Source: Euleptes europaea
Taxonomy: Eukaryota; Chordata; Lepidosauria; Squamata; Sphaerodactylidae
Assembly (NCBI RefSeq): GCF_029931775.1
Contig: NC_079318.1
Span: 33,804,159 to 33,868,158 of the forward strand
Direction: 5' to 3'
DNA: 64,000 nt
This document shows positions 46,001 through 56,449 of this stretch, piece after piece. A program made the translations under genes and the position numbers. Each line of letters starts with the position of its first letter. Position 1 is the first letter of the stretch. The notes below the pieces were generated by a model. The model did no database searches and was not told where the DNA came from. It was given only the letters and a program-made list of their open reading frames with translations.

Positions 46001-46790
46001 AGCCAACCAATCTTCTCGCCCATAACGTCTCCAGGGTTCCTTCCAACAACCCTCCTTCTGCCCATCCTTTCCCCACCCGCAGCAGGACAGGAAGTTCCTA
46101 CCCAAACCCAGGGTCCGTAAAGGCCCCAGAGGGTCTCCCGGCCATTTCAACAAACCGAAGCAGGCATGACTAGACGTGTCTGCCTGCTTTCTTGATCGCC
46201 TGTCGGCTTTCTACCATTCACGGTCTGCTATTACCACTGATGTTTGGGTTCTCAAAATAATGAATGTTGGTTACTTCATAGAATTTGATATGTTACCTCC
46301 ATACAGGCCCACGGGCCACTCCCTTTCGCCGGCCCCAGACCTACTCGTACAAGAGGTTACCACTCTCCTGTCTAAGGGAGCCATTTCAGAGGTTGCACCT
46401 TCAGAATGAAATCGCGGGTTTTACTCCCGCTTTTTTCTTGTGGATAAAAAAGGGAAGCGCCCTATCCTGGATCTCCAGGACCTTAACGCCTTTATTAGGA
46501 CCAGGAAGTTCCGTATGCTCATGCTCCCAGAACTGCTTCCCCTCCTGGATAAACATATGTGGTTTGTGGTGTTAGATCTCCACGACGCTTATTTCCACAT
46601 CGCAATTCATACTGAGTGTCGCCAATACCTAAGGTTTGAATGCAATGGAAAATGTTACCAGCATTCATCCACGATTCTACAAGGGCATATTTTTTTTCAG
46701 GATTATTCACAGCGGCTCTATGAACAGAAGGCTTTTCTGTCATTGGAAAAAGATTTCCTCACCTTCCCCCTCCCTCTATAACCTGAAATG
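43090..46790 (+). mobile_element. DIRS-family retrotransposon fossil (broken)
   Basis: Parts in order: a leader (about 43.1-43.36 kb), a Gag-like N-terminus with a Cys/His cluster (about 43.38-43.55 kb), a strikingly Arg/Ser-rich region (about 43.8-44.9 kb), a Gag C-terminal domain of the kind related to the LAP2-alpha C-terminus (about 45.05-46.02 kb), and the beginning of a DIRS-type reverse transcriptase (about 46.2-46.7 kb). The RNase H, tyrosine recombinase and right terminus are not found, so the copy is 3'-truncated. It is broken in several places and not functional. The Gag-like part still contains the longest open stretch in the window, which suggests a moderate age. DIRS elements move with a tyrosine recombinase and make no target duplication. 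Confidence 0.82.
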
Positions 46791-46799
46791 CTCCCCAAA

Positions 46800-47400
46800 A
46801 TACTGTTCCAAGGAATGTGCTCTCAGAACCAGCATGGGGGGGATGGAAGGATGCAAAAATCCCCTCCCATTAACAGAAACTTACCACAGCACCCAAGTCA
46901 TTATTTCGTATGTCTTGATACATAATGTAGTACTGCAAATTTTATTCCCCTCCTCTCAGTTCAGTTTGGTTTTCATATTGCAATAATAATTTGTGAGTTG
47001 GCCCTTCCCTCAATGTCGGGATTAAAGCATTTTTAAACATGTCCTCCTCTCCCATTTCCTAATAAACAATGTGCAATCATTTCTCCCACTAGATTATGGA
47101 CATTACCAACTTGCCACCAGAAGATGGCATGATGGGATACAACAGAATACATCCCCATCCCCAAAAGTTACCTAATAGCAGCTAGCAGTCAGATTGGAGA
47201 CAGACAGTATCTACACAGTTTAGCAATAACCATTATGAAGAAACTAACATTTCTGCTAAAAACGCCAAGCCAGACTCGTTTACAACATATGAAGGAAAAC
47301 TACGATCCCTTAAACCCTCTTCTAATCATATCCTTTTTGTTGGATTTATTTATTATGTAAAGGTTTCACAAAGGCTTACATTTTAAATATTACTATGGGT
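46800..47400. other. Intergenic, nothing recognised
   Basis: AT-rich sequence after the DIRS fossil. No element identified. Confidence 0.3.
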
Positions 47401-47407
47401 TTTTTTA

Positions 47408-47690
47408 TAAGAGCCCCATGGTGCAGAGTGGTAAACTGCACAAGCTCTGCTCACGACCTGAGTTCAATCCCGATGGAAGTTGGTTTCAGGTAGCCGGCTC
47501 AAGGTTGACTCAGCCTTCCATCCTTCCGAGGTCGGTAAAATGAGTACCCAGCTTGCTGGGAGAAAAGGGAAGATGACTGGGGAAGGCACTGGCAAACCAC
47601 CCCGTAAACAAGTCTGCCTAGTAAATGTCAGGATGTGACGTCACCCCATGGGTCAGGAAGGACCCGGTGCTTGCACAGGGGACCTTTATG
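47408..47690 (+). mobile_element. tRNA-headed SINE, full length (ACCTTT tail family)
   Basis: The head GAGCCCCATGGTGCAGAGTG with a GAGTTCAATCCCG box B and the body CTCAAGGTTGACTCAGCC through CACCCCATGGGTCAG. It ends in GGGGACCTTTATGG. Confidence 0.87.
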
Positions 47691-48469
47691 GGGGGTTTTA
47701 ATTTCAGTTTGTAATAACGTACATTATTTCTTTCTACTTTTATCTTCCCCTTTTTCTTGACTTGTGGTGTAATTGTGTTGTATTAGTGTTCCTTGTTTAT
47801 TGTACCTGTTTTTTAAAAAAATCAATAACGTAAATATTAAAATAAGTATCTACTGTTATTAGAAAGATGACTTTCTATTAGTATGTTTTTCATAAGGAGG
47901 GATTTTCATTTGAAAATGTGAAGTAGGAAGAGTATTAAAAGCCCAATCCTAAACCCTGGCCTGAAATATTCTAGGATGGTAACTAAATCCTATGCTGGAA
48001 TATCCTGAAGATACAACAGCAGAAAACCACACTAGCTCTGTGCTAGCACTGTATTGTTGTAACAGTACACCCAGTTAGGGCTGTTGAATTTAAAAAAATT
48101 CGGTATAGTTCGGATTCGGCTGAATTCGGCCCGTTTAGATTCGGGATATGCCGAAGTCTGAACTCCCCCACTTCGGGTCCGTGCAATTCGGCGGGAATTC
48201 AAAGTTCGGGAAAAAAATTGGCCGAATAAAGCCATTAAAAACACAACCGCGCCTTTCCGCGGCTCTGGGAAGGGATTTTTGGGGGTAGAGGTCCCTTCAA
48301 AGGACCCTTCTTGTCAGACCCCCCAAGTTTTGTAAAGATTGGGTCAGGGAGGGCTGAGATATGGGCCCCAAAAGGGGTCCCCCCCCACCCTTAATGTGCA
48401 TCTCTGAGCAGAGCTTGCCGCCCACGCACAAAGCTCCCAGCCCCGACAAACAGCTGATGAGAGCAAGGG

Positions 48470-48755
48470 TGGGGCAGGTGCTAAGAAGTTTGCAAAGCAA
48501 CACAACTGCAAAGCAACACAACTGCAGAGCAACACCTTTGCAAACATGCAAAGGGCGGGGCAGGTGCTAAGAAGTTTGCAAAGCAACACAACTGCAAAGC
48601 AACACTGCAAAGCAACACAACTGCAAAGCAACACCTTTGCAAACATGCAAAGGTCGGGGCAGGTGCTAAGAAGTTTGCAAAGCAACACAACTGCAAAGCA
48701 ACACAACTGCAAAGCAACACAACCCTGCAAAGCAACACCTTTGCAACCGTGCAAA
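48470..48755. repeat. Tandem repeats inside the hAT-like element
   Basis: Three copies of a unit of roughly 85-100 bp starting GGGGCAGGTGCTAAGAAGTT, each itself built of a 16-base subunit, GCAAAGCAACACAACT. Subunit number differs between the larger units, which shows expansion by slippage or unequal exchange. Confidence 0.9.
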
Positions 48756-49289
48756 GCATGGAAGGGGACAGAGGCAGCTAGCTATGCATAAGGAGCAGGA
48801 GGGGGTGGAATTTCCCCTTTTGCATCGGACTGGGACCAGGCAAATGCATTCTTTAAGTCACCATTTGAAAACCAGTTTTGAGCAAGTATCAAAATAGACC
48901 TAACCGATATTATGAATGAGGGAAAACCTGAGGACACACTGAAGCCCCCCGTCAAACCAGGGACAGAGAGACTCGAGGGGGCACACACACCCCAGGCAGA
49001 ACGGGCAAAAGCCCCCTTTGGTTCCCCCACCCACCCACAGAAACTGCTCCCTCCCCACACACACACAGACTCTGCTTCCCCCCCCACACACAGGAGAAAA
49101 AGTATAGATTAAAGCCCCCAAAGGGGTCTTACTGTGGCTGTCTTCTGTTCCATCAGGAGGGGTGGGAGGAGGACTGGGTAATCCAAGACAATTCCATTTA
49201 AGCACAGGACGTTTTGCTCTGGAGATGCATACAGGATCCCATTCATCCCAATAGGGAAAAGGGGAAAGCCCATATCTCAGGGGGCCCTG

Positions 49290-49850
49290 ACCCAATGTTT
49301 ACAAAACTTGGGGGGGTCTCTTAAGAAGGCTTGTCTGAAGCTCCGCTGAAAGTTTGGGGTCTGTACCCCCAAAAATGCGCCCCCTGCAGCCACGGAAAGA
49401 GAAAAGGGGGGAGCCGATATTTCTGCCTCCACTGAACCCATCTTTACAAAACTTGGGGGGTCTCTTAAGAAGGCTCGTCTGAAGATATCCTGAAGGTTTG
49501 GGGGCTGCACCCCCAAAAAAGCACCCCCTGCAGCCACGGAAATGGAAAAGGGGGGAGGAAAAAGGGGGGAGCCCATATCTCGGGACCCCCTGACCCAAAG
49601 TCTACAAAACTTGGGGGGTCTCTTAAGAAGGTTCGACTAAAGCTCCACTGAAAGTTTGGGGTCTGTACCCCTAAAAATGCACCCCCTGCAGCCACGGAAA
49701 GAGAAAAGGGGGGAGCCCATATCTCGGGACCCCCTGACCCAATGTTTACAAAACTTGGGGGGTCTCTTAAGAAGGCTTGTCTGAAGCTCCACTGAAAATT
49801 TGGGGTCTTTACCCCAAAAAATGCACCCCCTGAAGCCACGGAAAGGAGCG
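49290..49850. repeat. Four ~150-bp direct repeats inside the hAT-like element
   Basis: Units begin near 49290, 49434, 49590 and 49735, each with TTTACAAAACTTGGGG or a close variant, GGTCTCTTAAGAAGG, and a block containing CCCCCTGCAGCCACGGAAA. They also end alike. Confidence 0.9.
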
Positions 49851-50347
49851 AATGTGCACAAGCACCCCCCACACACACACGAGGATTTCTCTCACTCTCT
49901 CTCTCCCCGGCCCGGCCGCGCAGCAGCTGATTCCTCCAGTACTCAATCCTGACTGATTGGCCAGAAGAAGACCCAGCTTGGCCACCGATTGGCCGGGGGA
50001 GGAGAATGTGCTTACTGACGGCCCCGAATTTGCCGGATTTATTAGTGAACTCCCGAACTCGCTGAATTCGGCTCCCCGGTTTCCCGCCATTTTTAAGTTC
50101 GGTTCGTCTCGAACTAAAAACCACTGAATCGGGAAATTCGGCTGTTTTTCAGTTCGGCCGAACCGAATCGACAGCCCTACACCCAGTGCTGGGTGGCATT
50201 GGGGCATGCTGTGAATAGGACAGGACTTAGTTGGCTTCCTAAATTCATCTGTCCCCAGATATACTCCAGTGTCAGTGTAATGTTTTGTACATGTATGTGA
50301 AGCGCTGTCAAGTCACTTCCAATTTATGGCAACCCTATGAATTAATG

Positions 50348-50550
50348 GGGATGGAAGGCAGCATGGTATACCCCAATCTTGTCAGATCTCAGAGGCTAAG
50401 CTGGGTCAGCACTTGGAAGGGAAACCTACAAGGAAGGCCCAGCAGAGAAAGGCAATGGCAAACCACGTCTCCTTCTCACTTGCCTTGATAGCCCCTTGCT
50501 GGAGTTGCCATAGGTCAGTTGTGACTTGACGGCACTTTACACAAACCCAC
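50348..50550 (+). mobile_element. 5S-rRNA-headed SINE inserted in BovB, 11-bp TSD
   Basis: Head CTTGTCAGATCTCAGAGGCT, body with GGCAATGGCAAACCACG, and tail TGTGACTTGACGGCACTTTA. The flanks are ATGAATTAATG (50337-50347) and ATGGATTAATG (50551-50561), one difference. It is more diverged than the copy at 39513. Confidence 0.87.
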
Positions 50551-51626
50551 ATGGATTAATGACCTCCAAACATCCTATCATTAACAGACTTGCTCAGGTC
50601 TTGCAAACTGAAGGCCATGGCTTCCTTGATTGCATTGGGGCTTCCTCTCATGTTGGGGCTTCATCTTTTCTAGATGCCTTCAACTTTTCTTAGCATTAAT
50701 GTCTTTTCCAGTGAGTCTTGTCTTCTCATAATGTGACCAAAGTACGATAGTCTCAATTTAGTAATTTTAGCTTCTAGGAAGAGTTTAGGTTCGATTTTAT
50801 CTAGAACCACTTATTTGTCTTTTTGACGGTTCTCGGCATCTGTAAAACTCTCCTCCAACACCACATTTCAAATGAATGAACTTTCCTCCTGTCAGCATTC
50901 TTCATTGTTCAACTTTCACACCCACACAAAGTAACAGGGAATATTGTGGCATGAATTACCTTGATCTTGGTTGCCAGTCACACATCCTTACACTTAAGAA
51001 TCTCTTCTAGCTCCTTCATTGATGCCGTTCCCAGTCTCAGGCTGCAAACCTAAAGACATTTTCCTAGGAGTAAGCCCCATTGAATAGCACAGGACATACA
51101 TCTGATTAGACCTGTTTAGGATTGCTCCCTCAATCTCCTTCTGATTTCTTGGTTGCAGTCTCTCGAAATAGAAAATCTTCAACAATCTCAGTTTGTTCAT
51201 TGTCAACCTTAATGTTGTGTAATTCCCCAGTAGTCATTACTTTTGTCTTCTTGATGGTCAGCTGTAATCCTTCTTTGGCACCTTCTCCTTCTCATCAGTA
51301 GTCATTTCAAGTCTTCACTATTTTCTGCCAGTAATGTGATGTCATTTGTATATCCCAATTGTTAACACCCCTTCCACCAATCTTCACTCCCTCTAAATCT
51401 AATCCATCATTCCTTATGATATGTTCTGCTTACAGACTGAACAGACTGGGAGATAAAATACATCCTTGCCTGCCACCTTTGCCAATTGGAAACCATTCTC
51501 CATATTCTGTCCTAACAGTAGCCTAACAGTCCAGAGTATAGGTTGTACATAAAAACAATCTGCTGTTGTGGCACGCCCATTTCTTTTAAAACTTTTGACC
51601 ATACTGTCAAAAGCTTTGCTGTAATC

Positions 51627-52901
51627 CAGGGGTGGGGAACCTCCGGCCCATGGGCCAGATCCGGCCCACGAGATCATTTTACCTGGCCCGCGGCCTGCCT
51701 GCCGAGGCTGGGAGCTCCAGGGAGATAGTTGTTGCTAGCCAGGCCCTCCTCTTGGCACTTCAGTTTTGCTGGCAGGCGGGAGCGCAGGCGCACAAAACTC
51801 AAGACGGGGGTGTTTCTCTCAAGTCTCCCCGCTTCCTGTTCCCTGCTTCCTGTTCCTAGAGAGAGAGACAAAACATGTGCCTGTCCAGGCTGGTTCTCTC
51901 AGCAGCCCAACTGCCTGAAGGTGCTGGGGCGTCCGAAGCTCACACCGCCATCTCCCCCCTTGCTGGCCTGCCACTGGCCGTGACCCTCCACCGGCTCAGT
52001 GGGCTCCTATGCAGCCCTCCCCTCACTCTCCCCCAAGGCCAACAGGTAAAGCAGGCTCTCTGGCCATGCTGTCCCCTATCCTTCCTCCCCCTCCAAGCTC
52101 GCATGTGACCCATGCGGCGGGGCGATCCCCCGTGCGCAACCCCACGCTGCGTCCTGAATTTGCTGGGGCTCCCGAAGCGCGTGCCACCGCTTCCCCCCTC
52201 GCCGGCCTGCACGCTTGCTGCCACGGCCTGAATTTGCTGGGGCACCCGAAGCGCGTGCCGCCGCCTCCCCCCTCGCCGGCTTGTGCCACGGCCTGAATTT
52301 GCTGGGGCGCCCGAAGTGCCTGCCGCCGTCTCCCCCATTGCTGGCCTGCACGCTGGCCGCACCGTGGCTTGAACCCCTCGCTTTCCCCCGAGGCCAACAG
52401 GTAAAGCAGGCTCTCTGGCCATGCCATCCCCAAACCTTCCTTCCCCTCCCAGCTCGCCTGTGACCCATGTGGCAGGGCGATCCCCTGACCACAACCCTGC
52501 TGGGGCACCCGAAACTCATGCTGCCATCTCCCCCCTTCCCCCCTGCTTGACCCGATGGAAAAACCTTTGGACTGGACACTGTGTGCATATTGAAATGGTC
52601 TCAGTCTTAGGCTGCAGCCACATTAAGACTTCATATGGATTGTTTCATTGCAGTACAAACCTTGCATAGGACATTTAGATTTGCATATATAGGATGTTAA
52701 TGTATGGTTATTGGATTTGTATGCATGTATACCTTTTGATATGAGAAGGTTTGCATTGTGGCCATTCTATGTTTAATTAAATTCATGTTTAATTAATTAA
52801 ATACAGTGCACTAATTTTTAAGTTGATAATTTTGTGCGGCTCCCGAATGATGTTATAAATATCAAAATGGCCCTTGGCAGAAAAAAGGTTCCCCAACCCT
52901 G
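51627..52901. mobile_element. hAT-like element inserted in BovB, perfect 8-bp TSD
   Basis: Termini CAGGGGTGGGGAACCT and AGGTTCCCCAACCCTG are inverted, and identical octamers CTGTAATC flank it (51619-51626, 52902-52909). The interior is CpG- and Pro-codon-rich and includes three degenerate repeats of a segment with CCTGAATTTGCTGGGGC (52152-52330). The termini resemble the Charlie/hAT group known from other vertebrates. No transposase is visible. Confidence 0.9.
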
Positions 52902-53128
52902 CTGTAATCTATGAAACACAAGCTGATTTTCTTCTGAAATTCTCTTGTATGTTCCAGTAACCAACGTAAATTTGCAATATGAATTTGAGTGACTCTTCCT
53001 CTTCTGAATCCAGCTTGAACATCTGGCATTTCTCATTCCATATATGGTAACAGTCTTTGCTGTAAGATTTTGAGCATCACTTTACTCATGTGAGAAATTA
53101 ATGGGATGGTCCAATAGTTACTGTAGTC

Positions 53129-53970
53129 GGTTCTTGTAGGTTATCTGGGCTGTGTGACCGTGGTCTTGGTATTTTCTTTCCTGACGTTTCGCCAGCAGCT
53201 GTGGCAGTCATCTTCAGAGGAGTAACACTGAAGGACAGTGTCTCTCAGTGTCAAGTGTATAGGAAGAGTAATATATAGTCAGAAGGGGGTTGGGTTTGAG
53301 CTGAGTCATTGTCCTGCAAAGTATTAAAGGTAATGTGCTAATCATTGTCCTGTACGTATCAAGATAATGTGCAAATGAGGGTGTGGTATGTTCATGTGGA
53401 ACCATTGTATCCTGAAGTGATCTATTAACATGTGGAATCGAAGGCTAATCCGCATGGCTATTGTGGACTGTAGTCTTTGTTAGTCTGGAGGTTTTCAGGA
53501 CAGGAAGCCAAGCCTTATTCATTCTTAAACTCTCTTCTTTTCTGTTAAAGTTGTGCTGATGTTTATGAATTTCAATGGCTTCTCTGGGCAATCTGACAAA
53601 ATAGTTGGTAGAATTGTCCAGTCTTTCAGTGTCTTGGAATAAGACCCTGTGTCCTGTTTGGGTCAGTCCATGTTCAGCCACTGCTGATTTCTCAGGTTGG
53701 CCAAGCTGCAGTATCTTTCATGTTCTTTTATCCTTGTTTGTATGCTGCGTTGTGTGGTCCCGATGTTAACTTGTCCACAACTGCAAGGTATACAATATAC
53801 TTCTGCAGAGGTGAGGGGGTCTCTTTTGTCTTTTGCTGATCGTAGCATCTGTTGTATTTTCTTAATGGTTTAAACACTGTAGGTTATGTTTTTCAAAAGT
53901 TTCTCCATCCTATCAGTGACTCCTTTAATAAATGGCAAGAATACCTTTCCTATGGGAGACTGTTTTTCCT
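53129..53970 (-). mobile_element. Penelope-like element with GIY-YIG endonuclease region
   Basis: On the minus strand an LPFIKGVTDR-like linker precedes KDKRDPLTSAEVYCIPCSCG and VNIGTTQRSIQTRIKEHER. This is the Cys-rich GIY-YIG-type endonuclease domain of PLEs, followed by LPREAIEIHKHQHNFNRKEE and the terminal sequence with TTTCGCC and AATACCAAGACCA complements. The reverse transcriptase proper is absent, and the copy is 5'-truncated and not intact. It interrupts the BovB LINE. Confidence 0.87.
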
Positions 53971-54240
53971 CAGGACCACTTGTGGAACAGATCCCTCGTT
54001 CTTACTTTTTTGTTGTTCTCTTCTGTTTCTTTGCACTGGTTTTTTGTTGTTCTCTTCTGTTTCTTTACACTGGTTATTATCATAGTTTGTCTCTACGTGC
54101 CAGTTGCTGGAATGATGCATTTAGACTTCTGATTCTATTTCTGTCACTTTTTACTTTTGCTTCTTGTCTGTCTTTAGCAATTTTAAGAGTTTCATCAGTC
54201 ATCCATCGAGGCTTTTCATTTCTTTTGGCTACAGGAGCAA

Positions 54241-55389
54241 GCAGGGAGAAAGGCCAAACTAGAATGAAGGATCAAAGCTATATGCTCAAAGACCTGCCAT
54301 GTTGTAATTTTAGAGCTGGCAGGTATGAAGCTACATAAGCGGGAAGCGCAGGTTGTTTACTGCAAAGAAATACTGCTAATGGCATAAAAACTGGATTATT
54401 ATTTTTAAATTAAGAAAATACTTTAATAAACATTTAAAATAAGATTTTAAAGAAAGGCCAGCACTCAGGACACTTCCAATCACAGCTATTGCTGAAAAAA
54501 ATACCAACAAAACAAATGGGACATAATTCAGTTTAAAGGAGAAAAGGTTTCCTCGCAGGCTGAATAAATATCCTCACTGCCTCCTTCCCTTATTCAAAGC
54601 AAAGGATTGCCTGTTAACCTCAAGGCTGATGTATTCTACCTCTTCTTTGTTTCTTAGGACCAGTGCTAAGTTTAACAATTGCGTCTCAATCACTGTCTTT
54701 TTCTTTTCCTCTTTCAGGATGACAATAATTATGACAAATAAAGGAAATGCTAGCTGGCAGCAACAGATAAAAGATAGCTATTAATTTGTCCTGAAGGGTG
54801 TAGGGTTTTTTTTACCAAAAAAAAAAAAAATCTTTCTGTGCCTCAGTACAAACACCCAGAACTCAGTCTGCTTCTCTGAGAACAGGACAAGCAGGAACAA
54901 GCTCTTCCTCTAGACAGACATGCAGGTGAAGTGGATTAGCAATAGAGATGCTTTGAGGGCTCATAATCTTGGTGATGAGGTTTGAGCTGAAGTTATGTTA
55001 CCTCTGTGAGTGCTCAAGGTTTTCTTGAAATTATAGGTCGGTCAAGATCTGTCTCTGTTGTGTGTCATATTGCGAGTGCTGCACATTCCCACAAAACAAC
55101 ATATTTGAGTCAATGGTAGAAATGCAGCTTAGCAGGTAATGAACCCGCTCACTGTAACAACTTGCAAGAAACCCTTGATCACCTACACTGCATTCATTCT
55201 GCAGTCCACAAATACAGGTACTGTGTTGCTATCAGCTGGAAATGTCTGTAGAACTGCAACATTTCATAGGAGCCATAACTCCTCCCTTTCCTTTGACAGT
55301 ATGAACTGCTTAAATATCTTTAAAAGGCATTGCTGACCCAGGGTTATTTAAAAGGAACATCGCTGCTCAATAAATTTTGAAACAATTTT
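54241..55389. other. Intergenic, nothing firmly recognised
   Basis: Mostly unique-looking, AT-rich sequence. A strong acceptor-like pyrimidine tract and CAG end at 54717, followed by eight codons and a stop. Too short to call an exon. Confidence 0.3.
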
Positions 55390-56190
55390 CAAAGTTAACA
55401 TTTTATTAAAACACAACTTTATTAAACAACAACATTATTAACATTTAATTGTAAGGAATTGAATGAATTTTGGAATAAATTGGCCACAGCTTGGAATTGG
55501 CAAACAGCTGCGACCCTTGTGGCGCAGCATGTGTGATGTGTCAAGTGCCCAGGCCATTTCCACAACGGCCATGAAGTAACGTCTGCCCACAGCGCTCCCG
55601 CTGTGGGCAACCGGGATGGCAGTACCAGGATGACACCAGGACGAGCGCCACTGGGTGTTATCCCCCACCACTTGGGAAGAGGCGGACACCTGCCCTGCCG
55701 CCAGGGCATGTCCCTGAAGCCTCCCCCAAAACCCATAGACTAGGGTTCCCAAAACCAGGGAAGCGACCAATTCCTATGGTGCTTCCCCCCCAAAGTGACA
55801 CATCCCCATGCTGAACCACAGCCCCAAGCTGTGACTGTAAGCACAATAACAATAGGGAGGGTGGGTTGGTTCGCAAAGAAAAAACGGAGTGAGCTGTGGG
55901 CGGGCCCGTTCCCCCTTTTATACTATCGGGCCGAGGCTAGCCACGCCGCCTCCCAGCTCCCGTCTTCCGCCCCCATTGGCTGGGACCCCTCCTTGTCCCA
56001 GCCAATGAGAGGGCTGTATCCAGGCAGATCGGGACCGGCACGAGCCTGCGTGCGCGCGCAAACGCACATGTCGGCCGGCCGGACCAGATCGCCCTCCCCC
56101 TCTGCTGCGATCGTTCTTTCCTCCCCCCGGGGCAGCAAATATGGCTCCCGAAAAGGCGGGAACCCTGGCTTATTAGAACTAAAAAAACAT
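55390..56190 (-). promoter_or_regulatory. CpG-rich promoter-like block, possible LTR fossil
   Basis: Read on the minus strand: two CCAAT-type boxes and a GC box (about 55968-56008), a TATAAAAGG (about 55914-55922), then about 500 bp, then two AATAAA signals (about 55398-55425). Promoter, short transcribed part and poly(A) signal in this order fit a retroviral-type LTR. I cannot define TG/CA ends or a target duplication, and a host promoter is an alternative. If it is an LTR it is an isolated, old fossil. Confidence 0.4.
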
Positions 56191-56267
56191 ACACCCTGTC
56201 TAGCTTGAGTGCTATATCTGGACTAAAAACCAGAAAACTGTTCATTAAATGTTGTAGAATGTTTAAT

Positions 56268-56342
56268 GTTCTACATGAAGCTGCCTTAATCGGAGTCCGA
56301 CCTTTGGTCTATCAAGGTAATTATTGTCTACTCTGGCTGGCA
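56268..56342 (-). mobile_element. tRNA-Ala-like SINE, truncated
   Basis: ACATGAAGCTGCCTTAATCG and GGTCTATCAAGGTAATTATTG correspond to the body of the family at 10431. The tRNA-like head is missing. Confidence 0.7.
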
Positions 56343-56449
56343 ATTAAAATAATGGTTCTCAAATCTTTTGAAGCAGAACCCATTTCAAGCAAATATTGTT
56401 AATTAACAAAGTCACAAGTTGTGAAGCCCCTGCGACATCCCCTTGCCCT

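Larger units (their letters stand above)
48076..50179. mobile_element. Non-autonomous hAT-like element, 2,104 bp, perfect 8-bp TSD
   Basis: Flanked by identical octamers CACCCAGT (48068-48075 and 50180-50187). The termini TAGGGCTGT and ACAGCCCTA are inverted. Both end regions (about 48090-48240 and 50025-50170) are crowded with TTCGG/CCGAA motifs. The interior holds direct repeats of about 95 bp (48470-48755), four repeats of about 150 bp (49290-49850), and an inverted copy of part of the latter at about 48300-48385. No transposase is recognisable, so it must be moved in trans. The long Cys/Leu- or Gly-rich open frames inside are repeat artefacts. Confidence 0.88.
50293..54240 (-). mobile_element. 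RTE-BovB LINE carrying three later insertions
   Basis: The 3' terminus is at the left (GTGAAGCGCTGTCAAGTCAC). Minus-strand translation gives BovB reverse-transcriptase segments such as ISHMSKVMLKILQQRLLPYM, PDVQAGFRRGRVTQIHIANL and LLLGQNMENGFQ. Near the right end lie the inter-domain segments EKPRWMTDETLKIAKDRQEA and KETEENNKK. It is 5'-truncated before most of the endonuclease and is decayed. Inserted within it are a 5S SINE (50348-50550), a hAT-like element (51627-52901) and a PLE (about 53129-53970). A short repeat with GTTGTTCTCTTCTGTTTCTT occurs twice near 54012-54070. Confidence 0.9.

Noticed and set aside
48470-48755. CRISPR-like regular repeats
   Set aside because: Repeats are contiguous tandem units without unique spacers, in a vertebrate genome, inside a transposon.
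48344-48759. Minus-strand Cys/Leu-rich repeated open frames of up to 136 codons
   Set aside because: They are produced by the GCAAAGCAACACAACT tandem repeats inside the hAT-like element; no start context or conserved domain.
49465-50124. Minus-strand open frame of 219 codons with repeated SVAAGGAFLGVQTPNFQ units
   Set aside because: It lies wholly inside the hAT-like element and follows its ~150-bp direct repeats; it resembles no transposase.
51940-52588. Several overlapping long open frames on both strands
   Set aside because: GC-rich interior of the hAT-like element at 51627-52901; many frames are open at once, as expected from composition.
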